Shown here: piece after piece, positions 11,614-22,834 of the stretch | How positions within the stretch are numbered: the first letter of the stretch is position 1 | Layout: each line of letters starts with the position of its first letter | Source of the DNA: Physcomitrium patens | Lineage: Eukaryota > Streptophyta > Bryopsida > Funariales > Funariaceae | Reading direction: 5' to 3' | Assembly: GCF_000002425.4 (NCBI RefSeq) | Contig: NC_037275.1 | Span: 2,975,734-3,039,733 of the forward strand | DNA: 64,000 nt | The notes under the pieces: generated by a model | Seen by the model: only the letters and a program-made list of their open reading frames with translations | Told to the model about the DNA's origin: nothing | The model's database searches: none | Position numbers and translations under genes: made by a program

Positions 11614-13545
11614 TATCATGATATAACATGACTAATAGGTAAAAATGGTGAAAAAGATATTATATTATAGAAGATCTTACTTCAAATATTATACCAAATT
11701 AACTTAAAAAATAGACAACAGTCCAAAAGAAAGTAAAATTAAAGATGTAAATACTACCTTTTTATAAAGTATTCTTCTACTTACTTTGTAAGGCCATAAA
11801 TAAAGCAAAACAAGATAGATAAGAAAAATAAAGAATATGATCATATATAGAAAAAAGTAGGGAGTTGATTTTAGCAAAAATTAACTCAAAAGGATAAAAT
11901 TTGATATCTAAAGAAGAGTGGTTATCAATCTGGGTCGAAATCAAATCCAAAGGCACAAAACTAGGCACCTATGGCAATTTAGAAGTTCTTTGATAGATTG
12001 AAGAGTGGAATTAGAGAGTAAGCATAACAAAGTTTCTTTAGGCATTGGTTTTTAGTGATTTGAGTATATAATGACTTTGCAAGAGCTTTGCAAAATTATA
12101 GTTATTTTGAGTGACTCTAAAATATGTGAAATAAAAAGAGGTATTACGTTTTGGAGAATTTTGTCAATTTGGTAGTAGATCTGTAATTCAAATTCTTAGA
12201 ACTTATGAAAATAATTGTTTAAAGTATAATCTATAAGTTTGAGCTTGATCGAATGGTTGAATTGAAGGTTATTGAATTTCAAGTAGGCTGAGGTCTTGGA
12301 AATTAAACTTTAAGATGTAATTAGGATTTTTAAGATCTTTAAAAATTTATTAATTAGATTGAAATAAAATTTATATATAAAGATAATATACTTAATTTTC
12401 TACACATATGAGAAATTTGAGAGTAATTAAGTAGTTTGAAAATGAGATATTGGCATTGAAAGTTCAACATTTAGATTAGAATAAGATGCTAGCCAACACT
12501 CAAGCAAATTTTAGGATTTTCTTTCATTTAGTAAGTACAATTATCTTCAAATTTTGTATGCTTATTGATAACTTAGTTGTTAAAAAATATGTAAATTTTT
12601 AAGCAAGATAAATAGTTTGATTGATAGATATTGAGGTTTTAAATAATACTAAGATTAGATTGAATTGATTGAAGTTTGGTTAGGATTAGACTTTCGTTTA
12701 GGATTTAAGATTTTTTTAGGATTTGTTTCAGGATTTAGAATTTTTTTAGGATTTGATTTAAGATTTATAATTTTTTTAGAATTTGTTTTCGGATTTAGGG
12801 TTTGAATTAAGATTTAGGATTTAGGATTTATGTAGGGTTTGATTTAGGACTTAGGATTTGTCTAGAATTTGGTTTAGGTTTAGAATTTGTCTAGGGTTTG
12901 GTTTAGAGTTTAAGATTTGTTTAGGATTTGATTTAAGATTTTAGATTTGTTTAAGATTTTGTTTAGGATTTAAAGTTTGATGTAAGGTTTAGGATTTATT
13001 TAGGATTTGATTTAGGATTTAGAATTTATTTAGGATTTGATTTAAAATTTAGGATTTTTCTAAGATTTGGTTTAGGATTTAGAATTTGTCTAGTATTTGA
13101 TTTAGAATTTATGTTTTATCTAGGATTTAATCTAAGATTTGATCTAGAATTTAGAATTTATTTAGGATTTAGATTAGGATTTAGGATTTGTCTAAGGTTT
13201 TATTGAAGTCTATTAGGATTTTAATGAGGATTGAATTAGAACTTGGTTGAGATTTGTTTTAGATATATTTTTAATTATTTTAACATTTTTTATAATTTCT
13301 TTAGGATTATTCTAAGATTTATTGTAGATTTTCTTTCAATTCCTTCAAGTTTTCTTATTATTTATCTTGTAATTTTTTTAAGGTTTATTTTGAATTTTAT
13401 TAAAGCTTATTTAGCATTATTAAGATTTAATTAGAATTTATTTAGTACTCTATTAGAGCTATGTTTTTGTTGTAGCAATTTTCATTCTATTTTCTACAAC
13501 CAAGTGTCTATTGCATTCTTGAGGAAGACTTCACATAATATGACA
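11614..13545 (-). repeat. Family A AT-rich LTR-like repeat, copy 3, inserted in gypsy LTR
   Basis: A 1.93-kb non-coding repeat, inverted relative to copies 1 and 2, that precisely interrupts the gypsy G1 LTR. It is flanked by ACAT on both sides (11610-11613 and 13546-13549), a 4-bp target duplication confirmed by the uninterrupted LTR copies. Read on the minus strand it starts TGTCATATTATG and ends CATGATA, fitting TG...CA ends with one C-to-T decay. The array at about 12640-13440 repeats TTTAGGATTTGAT-like units. The unique part includes GATCTGTAATTCAAATTCTT, related to copy 2. Confidence 0.7.
12640..13440 (+). repeat. Degenerate telomere-like TTTAGGATTTG array
   Basis: About 800 bp in which nearly every 11-18 bases repeat a TTTAGGATTTGATT/TTTAGAATTTGTC theme. 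The units drift in length and sequence, unlike a clean satellite. The plant telomere repeat is TTTAGGG; these units share TTTAGG but then continue ATTTG. The array is internal to family A copy 3, and related arrays on the opposite strand lie at about 1900-2590 and 3600-4110 in copies 1 and 2. Confidence 0.75.
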
Positions 13546-13661
13546 ACATGGTAGTATCCTATAGGACCTCTAAAACATATTGACTTTTCAAGACATGTAT
13601 CTTAACTTGTAAGACAAGTTTTTTATATGTTTGCTATATAATTAGCTTATTTTGTAAGCTA

Positions 13662-13884
13662 CAAAGATTCAAAAAATTGTTTCAATATTAACATATTTTA
13701 GAAAGAATAGTGTATTATAGATGAATTGTAGTGATATATGACACGTGGTTTATATAAAAAATAAAATATTTTTTTACAGCTACCAAATGAGTCTAGATTG
13801 AAAAGAATCTATTAGGTAATTGTAAAGCTATGATTAATCTAATTTAAAATAATATTGAAACATTTTTTTGAGTGTGGAATCTCA
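13662..13884 (+). repeat. Left terminal inverted repeat of the Tc1-like element
   Basis: Pairs with the reverse complement of 15353-15575 over most of its length, with scattered mismatches. It begins CAAAGATTCAAAAAA against AGAGTGACTCAAAAAAA at the far end. A repeat of over 200 bp is longer than the short ends of most mariners but is known for some Tc1-like groups. Confidence 0.85.
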
Positions 13885-13891
13885 TTACATA

Positions 13892-14918
13892 TTAGTACTT
13901 TGTAGGATCTCCTTTGGCCTTGATAATTGCTTCTAACTTCTCAAAGATACTTTCTATTAACGTTTGGCACAAAATTGCTTCAATATTATATATTTCCACA
14001 GCTATTCTTTTTCATAATTTTCAAACTTCCTTTGGTTTTATCTTCTAGGTGTTGAGCTAGTGTTTGAGGTACTTCCAAAGATATTCAATGGAATTAAGAT
14101 CAAGAGACTAAGCAAGCCAATCCATAACTTTAATTTTATGATGATCAAACTACTTCTATACTAATTTTGAGTTATACTTGAATTTATTATCTTACTAAAA
14201 AATCACCTCTTCCTCAAAAATGTCAAATTCTTCAATGCTAAGGAGTAGGTTTTTTACAAGAATTTCTACAAGTTGCTTGGCATCTATCCTCTCCTCAACC
14301 TTTGCTATCCTCACAACTCTATTCCATTCTATACAAGCTCATATTATTATATTTCTACTCCTATGCTTAATTATTTTTTAGATCTTCTTATCAAATGAGG
14401 ACTGATTCTTTAGTTTCTACACCTACTATTTGCGACCTGAACTAAATATATTCATTTTTGTCTCATCTAATCAGATAACCATCTTCCAATCTTCTACAAT
14501 CTATTCTTTATACTTCAGAACCAAATCCAAGCATTATTTGTAATAGTAGGTAGATAATAGTGGTTTTTTTTTTTTTTTTCTTCAGCACGGCTTTTATATT
14601 CCATTTTTTGAAAACATTTCAAATGATTTGGATTGATTTAAGATTATTGATAATATTCTTAAAATTTTTAGCAACTTCAACTACATTTTTAGCCTTTTTA
14701 GTATTGATTTGGCAAATGATTGTCCTTTCATCTACTATAATAAGCTTCTTTAGTGTGCTTAATTTAAGATTCTTCCTATTAAATGTAAATTATTTTGCTA
14801 GCTTAGAAATAGTAGCTTTACTACAGCCAAGTTTAAAAACAATTTGGCTATAATTTTTTTGAGAATGAAGAAGAACATAGGTGATGTTGTCTTAGACAGA
14901 ACAAGGAACGGGTGTCAT
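13892..14918 (-). pseudogene. Tc1-type transposase remnant
   Basis: A DDE transposase for cut-and-paste movement, coded on the minus strand. From the apparent ATG at 14916-14918 to TAA at 13892-13894 there is room for about 342 codons, the normal Tc1 length. Recognisable blocks in order are a helix-turn-helix-like N-terminus (VFKLGCSKATISKLAK), the catalytic-strand block DETKMNIFSSGRK, the motif KVMDWLA then SLDLNSIEYLW (family form WPAQSPDLNPIENLW), and the C-terminus LIESIFEKLEAIIKAKGDPT then KY. In-frame stops and frame changes break it, so the element cannot supply its own transposase. Confidence 0.85.
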
Positions 14919-15352
14919 AGTTGTTCAAAGAGTTGTTAAAGATATAAGAATCTAAATAAGAAATATGTGAAGATTAAAGACAAAGAATGAAATTAATAGT
15001 AAAAGTGGTTTCAAAGACTCCTATTTACACTATAATGAAGGTTACAAAAGTCTATGATATTTTCTATAGAATTTTCTAAAAGTCTTAATATGCTTTTAAA
15101 AGCATATAGAACTTTTTAAAAGATTTTAGAAGATTCTATAAGTATCTAAAAGATTTTAAAATTTTATAAAAGATTCCAAAAGGTCTTAGAATGTAGTAAT
15201 TTGGAATATATCCATGCTAAGAATTGTGATTAAGAATGGTGCTTTTATAGCTGCTAATAAGTATTAATAATATCATTAGATTAATAATAATATTTTCATA
15301 GTAAATCTGATGATAATAGAATTGTAATGTTGAATAACTGATAGAATCCAAA

Positions 15353-15575
15353 AATTAGACACCATAGTCAAAAAAAATTCAATACTACTCCAAATTAGAT
15401 TGGTCATAGCTCCACAATTATCTAATGGATTCTTTTCAACCTAAGATTATTTGGTAGTTGTAAAAGAGTACTTTATTTGCTATATAAACCATGTGTCATT
15501 ATTCACTCCAATTCATCTATAATACACCATTCTTTCTAAATATGTCAATATTAAAATAGTTTTTTTGAGTCACTC
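15353..15575 (-). repeat. Right terminal inverted repeat of the Tc1-like element
   Basis: Mirror copy of 13662-13884. It contains the reverse complement of the GTGTATTATAGATGAATT block. The inner limit is judged by where matching to the left copy fades. Confidence 0.85.
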
Positions 15576-15773
15576 TATCAACACATGGTTAACTTATTGA
15601 CCAAGTTTCTAACCTATTAATCAACTACAAATACATGTAAAGTCAAAGAAATATCTATAAAGCTTTTAAGAAGCTTTTTTAAAAAATATTATGAAATAAA
15701 TCTACTTTTATTTATTCCTATTTAATCATATAGATAAATATTAGAATAAATATGTATATTTGTGACATTATCA

Positions 15774-16076
15774 TTTTTTTTAGAAACAAGTTTGATGAGA
15801 AGTGGTCATCACATGTTGAAAAAATCCAAGATGTGGAAAATTCTATTTGATACCTGTTTTGATCTTTGTTCTCTTTGAAGATGGTTGATAGGTCTTTTTA
15901 GCTATCAACAGTGTCTTATATCAAGGCAGAAAGACTACCTTATTATTTGATTGTAGCTAAAGCCATCATAACTCCCTTCAAATAAAACATTTGGAATATC
16001 GTCAGGGATCATTCTGACATCTAATAAAATCACCAAACATTAGAAGTCTCTTCCAAGCTTGTGATATTAAATACGT
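15774..16076 (-). pseudogene. Gypsy G1 3' internal region next to LTR
   Basis: Non-coding 3' end of the gypsy internal region. On the minus strand it aligns with 49340-49650 and 58990-59150, other gypsy copies, through blocks such as GATGGTTGATAGG and GGTGATTTTATTAGA. A purine-rich tract just before the LTR edge at 15773 fits a polypurine tract. Confidence 0.65.
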
Positions 16077-17699
16077 TGTCATATTTTTTAGTTTTTTGTT
16101 TGGGAATATACTAGGTACCTAGCTGTAGAGAGTTTAGTTTTAACTTATTGGCTAAGCTCCAATAATTTATTTAATCTTAAAAGTAGAAGATTAATAAATA
16201 CTACAATATCAAAAAGATATTGTACTAATAAATCCTTTTATACTTAAGAAGATTTATACATAAGGCTTTTTAAAATATCTAAAAAAATTCTAACATTCTT
16301 GGCTATACCAAATCATAACTAACCATTTATTGGTAGATTAGGTTTTTAATAACTTCAAAAGAAATCCATAATATTTTTCCAAAAAATTCATCTTTATACA
16401 AAAATTCAACTATAGCTCCATACATCTATCTTTAACATATATATAAAACCTTGGTTTCCAAAATAGTCCTTTACTTGTATAAAATGCTCAAGTTATAATA
16501 AAATCCCTTCAAAATATAATGTTCTTGTAAAAGATTTCTTCTTTCCAAACTTTAGAAATTCATATCTCTTGATTTAACTATTCAAATTTTTCCAAATTTA
16601 TAGATTATGTAGAATTAATTTTTAAGCTTTACCTCAAAAAAATTCAACTATAAATTCGCTTCCAATCGTTTGGCATCTTAAAAATCCTAGAAAGTGCTCT
16701 AAAACCCTAATTCACAAGCACCTAAGTACTATTTTCTTCATATTTCACAAACCTAAAATCCAAATATCACAAAACTTATGTAAAAAGTTTAATTACATGA
16801 AAATATAAATTCTTGAAAATATTTAGCCAAAATCTTGTCAAATTGCATAAGATATAACTCAAAACATAAACACTAGCAATTCGGGTCACTTATTACCCTT
16901 AGATTTGCAAGTGGTGACTTCAACCTCCATTATCTCCTTCATCCAAACTTGAAATCTACAACATAGTATGTCAAAAGTATAGTTGAAAGAGTGCTCTCTT
17001 CAAACATAGTCGCTGATCCTCTGTTGCTTTCTGTATGCTTGTGTTATATCTAAAAGAGTGAAAGTAGGTACAAAATCAACACCTTAACTTTGAGTGCTTA
17101 TAACTCTTTTAAATAAACTCCAAATGAAATAAAACTAGCACCAAAACCATAGCCAAAATCCTAAACTTTCTGATCCTGGCCTTCAAAGCTCAAATACCCT
17201 CGAAAATCTAACCCTAATCTCTAATATGGCCTCAGGCAGCCTCCTCGAAGTCCATTGGTCATGATTTTTGACCAATAGGAATGGAGATTTTCATCATCCA
17301 TCTCCATTCATCTATATAGATGCCCTAAACTCTCTTTTTACTACCAATATCCCTCTCTAACTCTTTTCTTTATAAGATTTACTCAATATATGCCCTAAAC
17401 AATATATTAAAGAAACAGAATAAGACTTTAAGGGTCACCAATATCTAATAAAGGTTATTCTAAATATTTAAAAGTTACTACTAATAAGATCAACTTCAAA
17501 GTTACTATTGAAAGGAAATAAAGTTATATAAATTCTAACAGAAAATTTTTTAAATTATCTCTTTTTGAAGTTGTAATCTATCCACATCCTACAACCAACA
17601 AAAATCCACTAACATGGCTTTCACCATATTATCCAGTATATTGTGTATTAAATATATAAACACATTATTTTCACATTATAGCCGAACCACAACATGATA
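16077..17699 (-). repeat. Family B AT-rich LTR-like repeat, copy 1, inserted in gypsy
   Basis: A 1.62-kb non-coding repeat that precisely interrupts the 3' part of gypsy G1. The flanks are ACGT at 16073-16076 and ACAT at 17700-17703, a 4-bp duplication with one later change. Other gypsy copies show the uninterrupted site. It begins TGTCATATTTTTTAG and ends CATGATA, like family A. It also shares an AATATACTAGGTACCTAGCTG block near its start, related to the family A opening. The rest differs from A and matches 47155-48619 and 56843-57838 in reverse. Its TG start, decayed CA end and short target duplication suggest a solo LTR. It encodes no protein. Confidence 0.7.
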
Positions 17700-18059
17700 A
17701 CATTCTATCTTGCCATCTATTTGAGGAAGTACTTGTCATTCTTAAGGATCTTCATCTTGAATATGTTATTATAAAAGTTGTGACAATCATAATGTTTTGT
17801 CTAATAAGTCAACAAGTCATAGCTTTTGAGATGAATTTGCTAATTGTTGGTTTTCCATATCTTTAGTGTCACAAATGCAAAAAAGTACCAAATTAGAGTA
17901 AAAGATAGAATGTTATCTTTCTTAGATCTTATTTCTTTTTATAGCAAAGATTTGATATTCTTTATCTTAGTTTTGATGGATGTCATTAATAAAAAATCTC
18001 AATTATCTTTATTATATTTGCAAGATTCTTTTTACAATTCTATATGTATTTGCTAATAT

Positions 18060-19895
18060 CATATCTATGCCAATGGATAAGATATTTTAACCTATTTTGG
18101 CACCACCTTAAATCTAAGACTTCTTCTACGTCAAATTTTGGTTATTATCTACTTCTATAGGAGGAGGTGGCATTTGCCTTTTTCTTGAGATATTCATTGT
18201 TTTATGTGGTTCAAAAAGAGATACATGAAATATGTAATGAATCTTCATAGAATTTGATACATATAATTGATAAGCAATATAATTGACTTATTCACTAATA
18301 GAAAAAGGTTCAAGCCTACAATAGTTGAACTTATTATAAAGATAAGTAGTTTTAATAATGCAATAAAATAGACATATCTTATCATCTACATTGAATCATG
18401 ATTGTTCCTTGCAATAAGCATGTACATTTAATTTTTGTTGTTCTTGAGCTTTCTTTAATTAAGCTTTTATTATTGCATGAAACTTTGACAAATGATTTGT
18501 CAAATCTTTTGCCACAAGATTATGAATTTTTAAAAAGTCAAAAATATCAAGTTATAGATGATAATTATAATTGGCAAAAAAAAGTGTTTGTTGAATAGAA
18601 GAATGCATTGAATTATTATATACAAATTCTTTGTTATATCTTTATAATAATTAATGATACACCTTAAATACTACTCTAGAATTTAATTCACTTGTTTTAT
18701 TTTTCTTTCAATTTGACGATAAAAAACTAAAGAGATCTTTATATACATATTTAAAATCTTAAAAAGGATTTTCTAAAATCTAAATATAAATTGAGTCCTC
18801 CTATCTGATATAATATCTTTAGCAATCCATGATAGCAATAGATGTTGTCAAGAAAAAGCTTATCTATTTCTTCACTTGTGATAGATTTTATATATAATAC
18901 AAAATATGTCATCTTGATAAAACAATCTATTATTATAAATATAAAATTATCCAAACATGAAATTAGAAGATCCATGATAAAATCTATAGAAACAGGAGAC
19001 TATGATTATTTTGAAATAAGTAATGACTAAAAAAGTCCATAAGGTTGATGACAAGGAATTTTAGATCTTAAAAAAATATCACATTATTAAACAAAGTCTT
19101 TGACTGCCTTTCACATTTTAGGCTACAAAAAATCTTTTAATATTAGCTCCAAAGTCTTATTGCATCCAAAATATCTGACTACTAGAAAGTCATGACAAGT
19201 TTGAAGAACATGTTATTGTGCTTTACATTATAGAATATATAATTATTTTTCAAAGTAGAATAAATTATTCTTAATCTGAAACTTAAAAGTATTATGAGAT
19301 TTAGAAGAATTATTCCTGATATTATGAAGAATAGGATCAAAAAACATACTTAATTGAATTTGATTAAGAAATGTTGAATCAACAGCCAATATTGACTTTA
19401 TTTCTCAAAGATGAAAATACTTTAGCTTCAAGAAAATTATTCTTTATTGATCAAAAATTGCATCTTTTTTTTTTTGGTATAAGATAAAAATATTTAAAAA
19501 TAACATTTGATAAATCTTGTTATTTTTCAAATCTATAGGTGATTTTAAAATCAAATCTTGATAAAGACCTATTCCAAAAAGGTTTTGCAATAATTCAAAA
19601 TATGTATGGACATGAAATATTAAAGATTCTTATGATTTGTATACATAATAATTGGACTAGAATCACCTTTTACATAATAATGCCATTCTTAAAATGAATC
19701 CACAATTGAAAGAAGCTCTTTGTCATAGATCTTATAGTTACTTTTAATTGCTAAAAATTTCTTAGAATAAAAATCAACTAAATTGAATTTATCATCTACT
19801 CTCATTTGTGATAAAACAACACCTATAGCAAAGTCCAATGCATCTATTTCCATAAAAAATACCTTAGAAGAATTGATGCAATATAAAATTGGTAC
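18060..19895 (-). pseudogene. Gypsy G1 pol remnant: RNase H, integrase and C-terminal region
   Basis: On the minus strand the order is RNase H (FYSKKFLAIKS...YDKELLS, near 19700-19790), then integrase with MDLLISC then FIFIIIDCFIKMTYFVLYIKS and LFLDNIYCYHGLLK (18751-18975), and then the C-terminal GPF/chromodomain-side region down to about 18060. The RNase H block continues the reverse transcriptase found beyond copia C1 at 24721, showing the two were one gene before the insertion. It is a fossil with many breaks. Confidence 0.8.
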
Positions 19896-19901
19896 AAAAA
19901 T

Positions 19902-20223
19902 TGTTAAAGTAAATGAGTATTACCATAGGTATGATAAAATAAGTAAGTATTACCTTAGATAAGTTGTTATTTGTCAAAAAGTAGTATAAGGATGAAAGGA
20001 AGTAACTAAGGTAGCGGCTAGGTTAAGAAAGAACCTGAAGTTTAGTTGAATGAAGTAGAAATGGATATAACATCAAAAGGATGGAAGTTGCCTCATTGGT
20101 TAGCAACCACCACCTATAAGTAAAGGATGTTAGAATTAGGAGGTATCTCATTCCACACTTCTCTTGTGTGCAACCTTGTTGATTTCTACATACTTGTATC
20201 TTACTTGTTGTGTTTTTTCAATA
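19902..20223 (+). repeat. 5' LTR of copia C1
   Basis: Matches 24376-24715 through GATGAAAGGAAGTAACTAAG, GGTAGCGGCTA, AACATCAAAAGGATGGAAGT and TCTCATTCCACACTTCTCTT. It is slightly shorter than the 3' LTR, which carries an extra GGTGGCGGCTAA-type segment. The transcript start should lie inside it. Confidence 0.88.
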
Positions 20224-20736
20224 GGTTATGAGCCCACTCACACTTTGTTGTACCATTCAAATAAGTTAGTGTCATTTTCTTGTGGTTTTAGTTGTGTGGA
20301 ATAGATCTTATGGTATTTGCTGATGTTAGAATTTCTAAGATTGAAACTTATGTTTTGAGCATGAAGAGATGCTGACTTTGATCTTATAATTCTCTAACAT
20401 TATTTTGTAGGTTCTTATCTCCTAAGATTGAGAGTTTAAGATGTTATAGAAATACCTTGATAGTGTCTTTTATTTTGTTCATGTTGTTTTACTTACTTTA
20501 TGTGTATAGTGAAATAGTTGATTCCAAAGATTGAGAGTTCATAATAGTGAGGTTTATTGGAGTACACATACTTGCTAGAAGCTATAGAGCTTGAATTGAG
20601 AGTGTTTTGAATGAGAAAGCATTCATTCAATCACAAGAAGGCATTCTAAGATTTTACTAGTGTTAAATTATTTTGGTGATTTCAAGCTCATAGTGACTCT
20701 TTTTCTTGATATTTTTTTGATAGAATCCTTCTTAGA

Positions 20737-21549
20737 CATGGTCTTTAGAGAGGGTGAAGGTTTGGAAGTGATTGAGAAGTTTAGTAGAGAGAATTTCTAC
20801 CATTAGAAGGTCAAAATGGAGCTTTTGTTGGCATCTTTGGACCTTAAGAACATTGTAGATGAAAGTGAAGAGGCTCCAAGTATACATGCAGTTGATAAGG
20901 AGAAGGACTTCAAAAGAAATGAAAAGAAGGCTTTTGGCATAATTACCATCAATTTAGATGAAGCCAACTTTTTTCACATCATTTCTTACAAAGAACCAGC
21001 AAAAGCATGGAAGACTCTTTGCAACATATATGAGAGCAAGAACTTGTCTAACATCATCTTCACAAGGAAGAAGCTCTTCACTTGTAAGATAGAAGAAGGT
21101 GAAGATCTCATGGCTCATGTCAATAAGGTAAAGGCTATTGGAAATAAATTAGCAATTATTGACAAACATTTAGAAAAGGGAGATATTGTCATGACCTTCC
21201 TAATGAGTCTTTTTGAGTCCTACAACTACCTCATTGTAGTATTGGAATCTATTAAATTGAAGGAACTTAAAATAGACTACATGACAGTAAGATTTGCCTA
21301 TAAAGTGACCAAGCAGAAAGAAAAAAGAGCCTCAAAGTGAAGATTCACCACCCTACTCATGTCAAAACAAGGGCAACCTTTCATACTAATGAAGTATTGT
21401 CAAAACTTACTTCATTTGTTGAAAACCAAGTCATTTTGCACAAAATTGCTACAAGGCCAAAAAAGAAGATAGAAAAAGTGCCAAAAATGTATATAAGCAA
21501 TTTGGAGGAGATTATTTTACATTTATGGCAAGTGAAGGCACCTCCATAG
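20737..21549 (+). pseudogene. Copia C1 gag remnant
   Basis: Capsid-type polyprotein of the UBN2/gag class. Recognisable are MELLLASLDLKNIVDESEE, the AWKTLCNIYESKNLSNIIF block, LFTCKIEEGEDLMAHVNKV, and LMSLFESYNYLIVVLES. These match the minus-strand gag of element C2, so the two copia elements belong to one family. Fossil. Confidence 0.85.
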
Positions 21550-21779
21550 CTGCTATATCCAAGTGGATTGTTGACTTAGGTGCCACTAAGCACATGACAC
21601 TAAACAAGTATTCATTTGACATTTATGAGGAAATTTCAGCAATAAATGTCTTTATGGGAGACAATGGCATGGTACAAGCTATTGAAATAGGCTCCATTTT
21701 AGTGGACATTGTTGTAAGAGTAAAAACGAGGAGGATCAGATTGAAGGATGTTTTACATATATTCAAGATAAAATTTTTT

Positions 21780-21819
<40 letters not shown>

Positions 21820-22570
21820 CTTTCCGTGAGTAAATTAGTTTCACGTTGTTGTAAGGTGCAATTTGATAAGAATGGGTGCTTTATAAAGACATTGGATAGA
21901 GATGATGTTGTCAAGGGCTTTAGAGATGGGAACCTTTACTTCATCAAGTGCAAGATGGTGAATAGAGTTGAAGTAGCTGCATTTAGTAAATTTTTACTTG
22001 ATCAAGATAATTTTGGCATTTGGCAGCAATGCCTTGATCATTTGAATGCCAAGAGCATGAAAAGGACTTCAATCTATGGTAAGTGGCATCAATCTTGGTC
22101 AATTTAGCCACAATGCCAATACACTTGCTTGTGAAGGTTGTATTCAAGGCAAACAACAAAGGGCCTCATTTCCAAGTGGAGTAGCAACATGTGCTAGCAA
22201 GTTATTGAAGATTATATATTCGGATGTTTGTGGACCTATGAAGATACCATCAATAGGAGGAGTATGGTATTTTGTCACATTCATTGATGATTTTTCAAAG
22301 AAGATATGGATTTACATCATCAAATGTAAAAGTGAGTTCTTTTTTAGATTCAAAGATTTTAAGGCACTTGTAAAAAAAACAATGTGATTAGAAGATCAAG
22401 GTATTGTGCACAGACAATGGAGGTGAGTACATGTCAAAGCATTTTGATGAATTTTTGAAAATTCAAGGTATTGCAAGACAAACTCCTACTCTATACACTC
22501 TACAATAAAATAGAATTACTAAAAGAGCAAATCGCACTATTGTGGAGATAGCAAAGAGTATGCTACATGC
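21525..22570 (+). pseudogene. Copia C1 protease, GAG-pre-integrase and integrase remnant
   Basis: Protease shows WIVDLGATKHMT (family form WILDSGASxHMT). The GAG-pre-integrase region has VVKGFRDGNLYFIKCK and IWQQCLDHLN. The integrase core begins CEGCIQGKQQRASFPSG, then SDVCGPMK and WYFVTFIDDFSKKIWIY, and then CTDNGGEYMS around 22420. A long poly-A tract lies at about 21788-21816. Fossil. Confidence 0.85.
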
Positions 22571-22834
22571 TCAAAACCTAGGACCAGCAATGAAGATATT
22601 CAAGATGTTGAAGATGATGATGATGATGATGAGTATCAACTTTTAAATGAGAAAAGAAAAGATTTAAGAAAGAAGAAGCTTTAGAGCAACCATAAAGTAT
22701 AATAAGATGAATCTTCTTCAAATAAAAAGAGATATCTTTTGAGAGATAGAAAATAATTTGGTGAATGGTGGAAGAACCATATCTTTCTTCAAGTAAGTGA
22801 AGAACATGCCTATGTTGCACTTCTTGCTGATCTA

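Larger units (their letters stand above)
13662..15575. mobile_element. Tc1-like DNA transposon with long terminal inverted repeats
   Basis: A 1914-bp element inserted in the gypsy G1 LTR at a TA dinucleotide, duplicated at 13660-13661 and 15576-15577. The terminal inverted repeats are about 220 bp each (13662-13884 and about 15353-15575), sharing for example GTGTATTATAGATGAATTG and GAAAAGAATC. A transposase remnant of Tc1 type lies between them on the minus strand. The target site, the length and the ATTAAAGCAAAGG-type C-terminus all fit the IS630/Tc1/mariner superfamily. Confidence 0.9.
11393..15773 (-). repeat. 3' LTR of gypsy G1, split into three pieces
   Basis: The pieces 11393-11613, 13546-13661 and 15576-15773 line up in order with 27483-28013. 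Shared blocks include AAGAAATCCTCAATA, CCTATAGGACCTC, ACAAGACATGTATCTTAACT and ATGAAATAAATCTACTTTTA. The first gap is a family A repeat and the second a Tc1-like transposon. The plus-strand right edge, GACATTATCA at 15764-15773, matches the TATTATATTGTCA edge of the other LTR. Confidence 0.8.

Noticed and set aside
12640-13440. A true telomere or interstitial TTTAGGG tract
   Set aside because: Units are TTTAGGATTTG-like, variable in length, and confined to family A repeats. Few if any exact TTTAGGG runs occur.
14560-14853. A 97-codon plus-strand hydrophobic frame
   Set aside because: Antisense to the Tc1-like transposase remnant and opened by a poly-T run.
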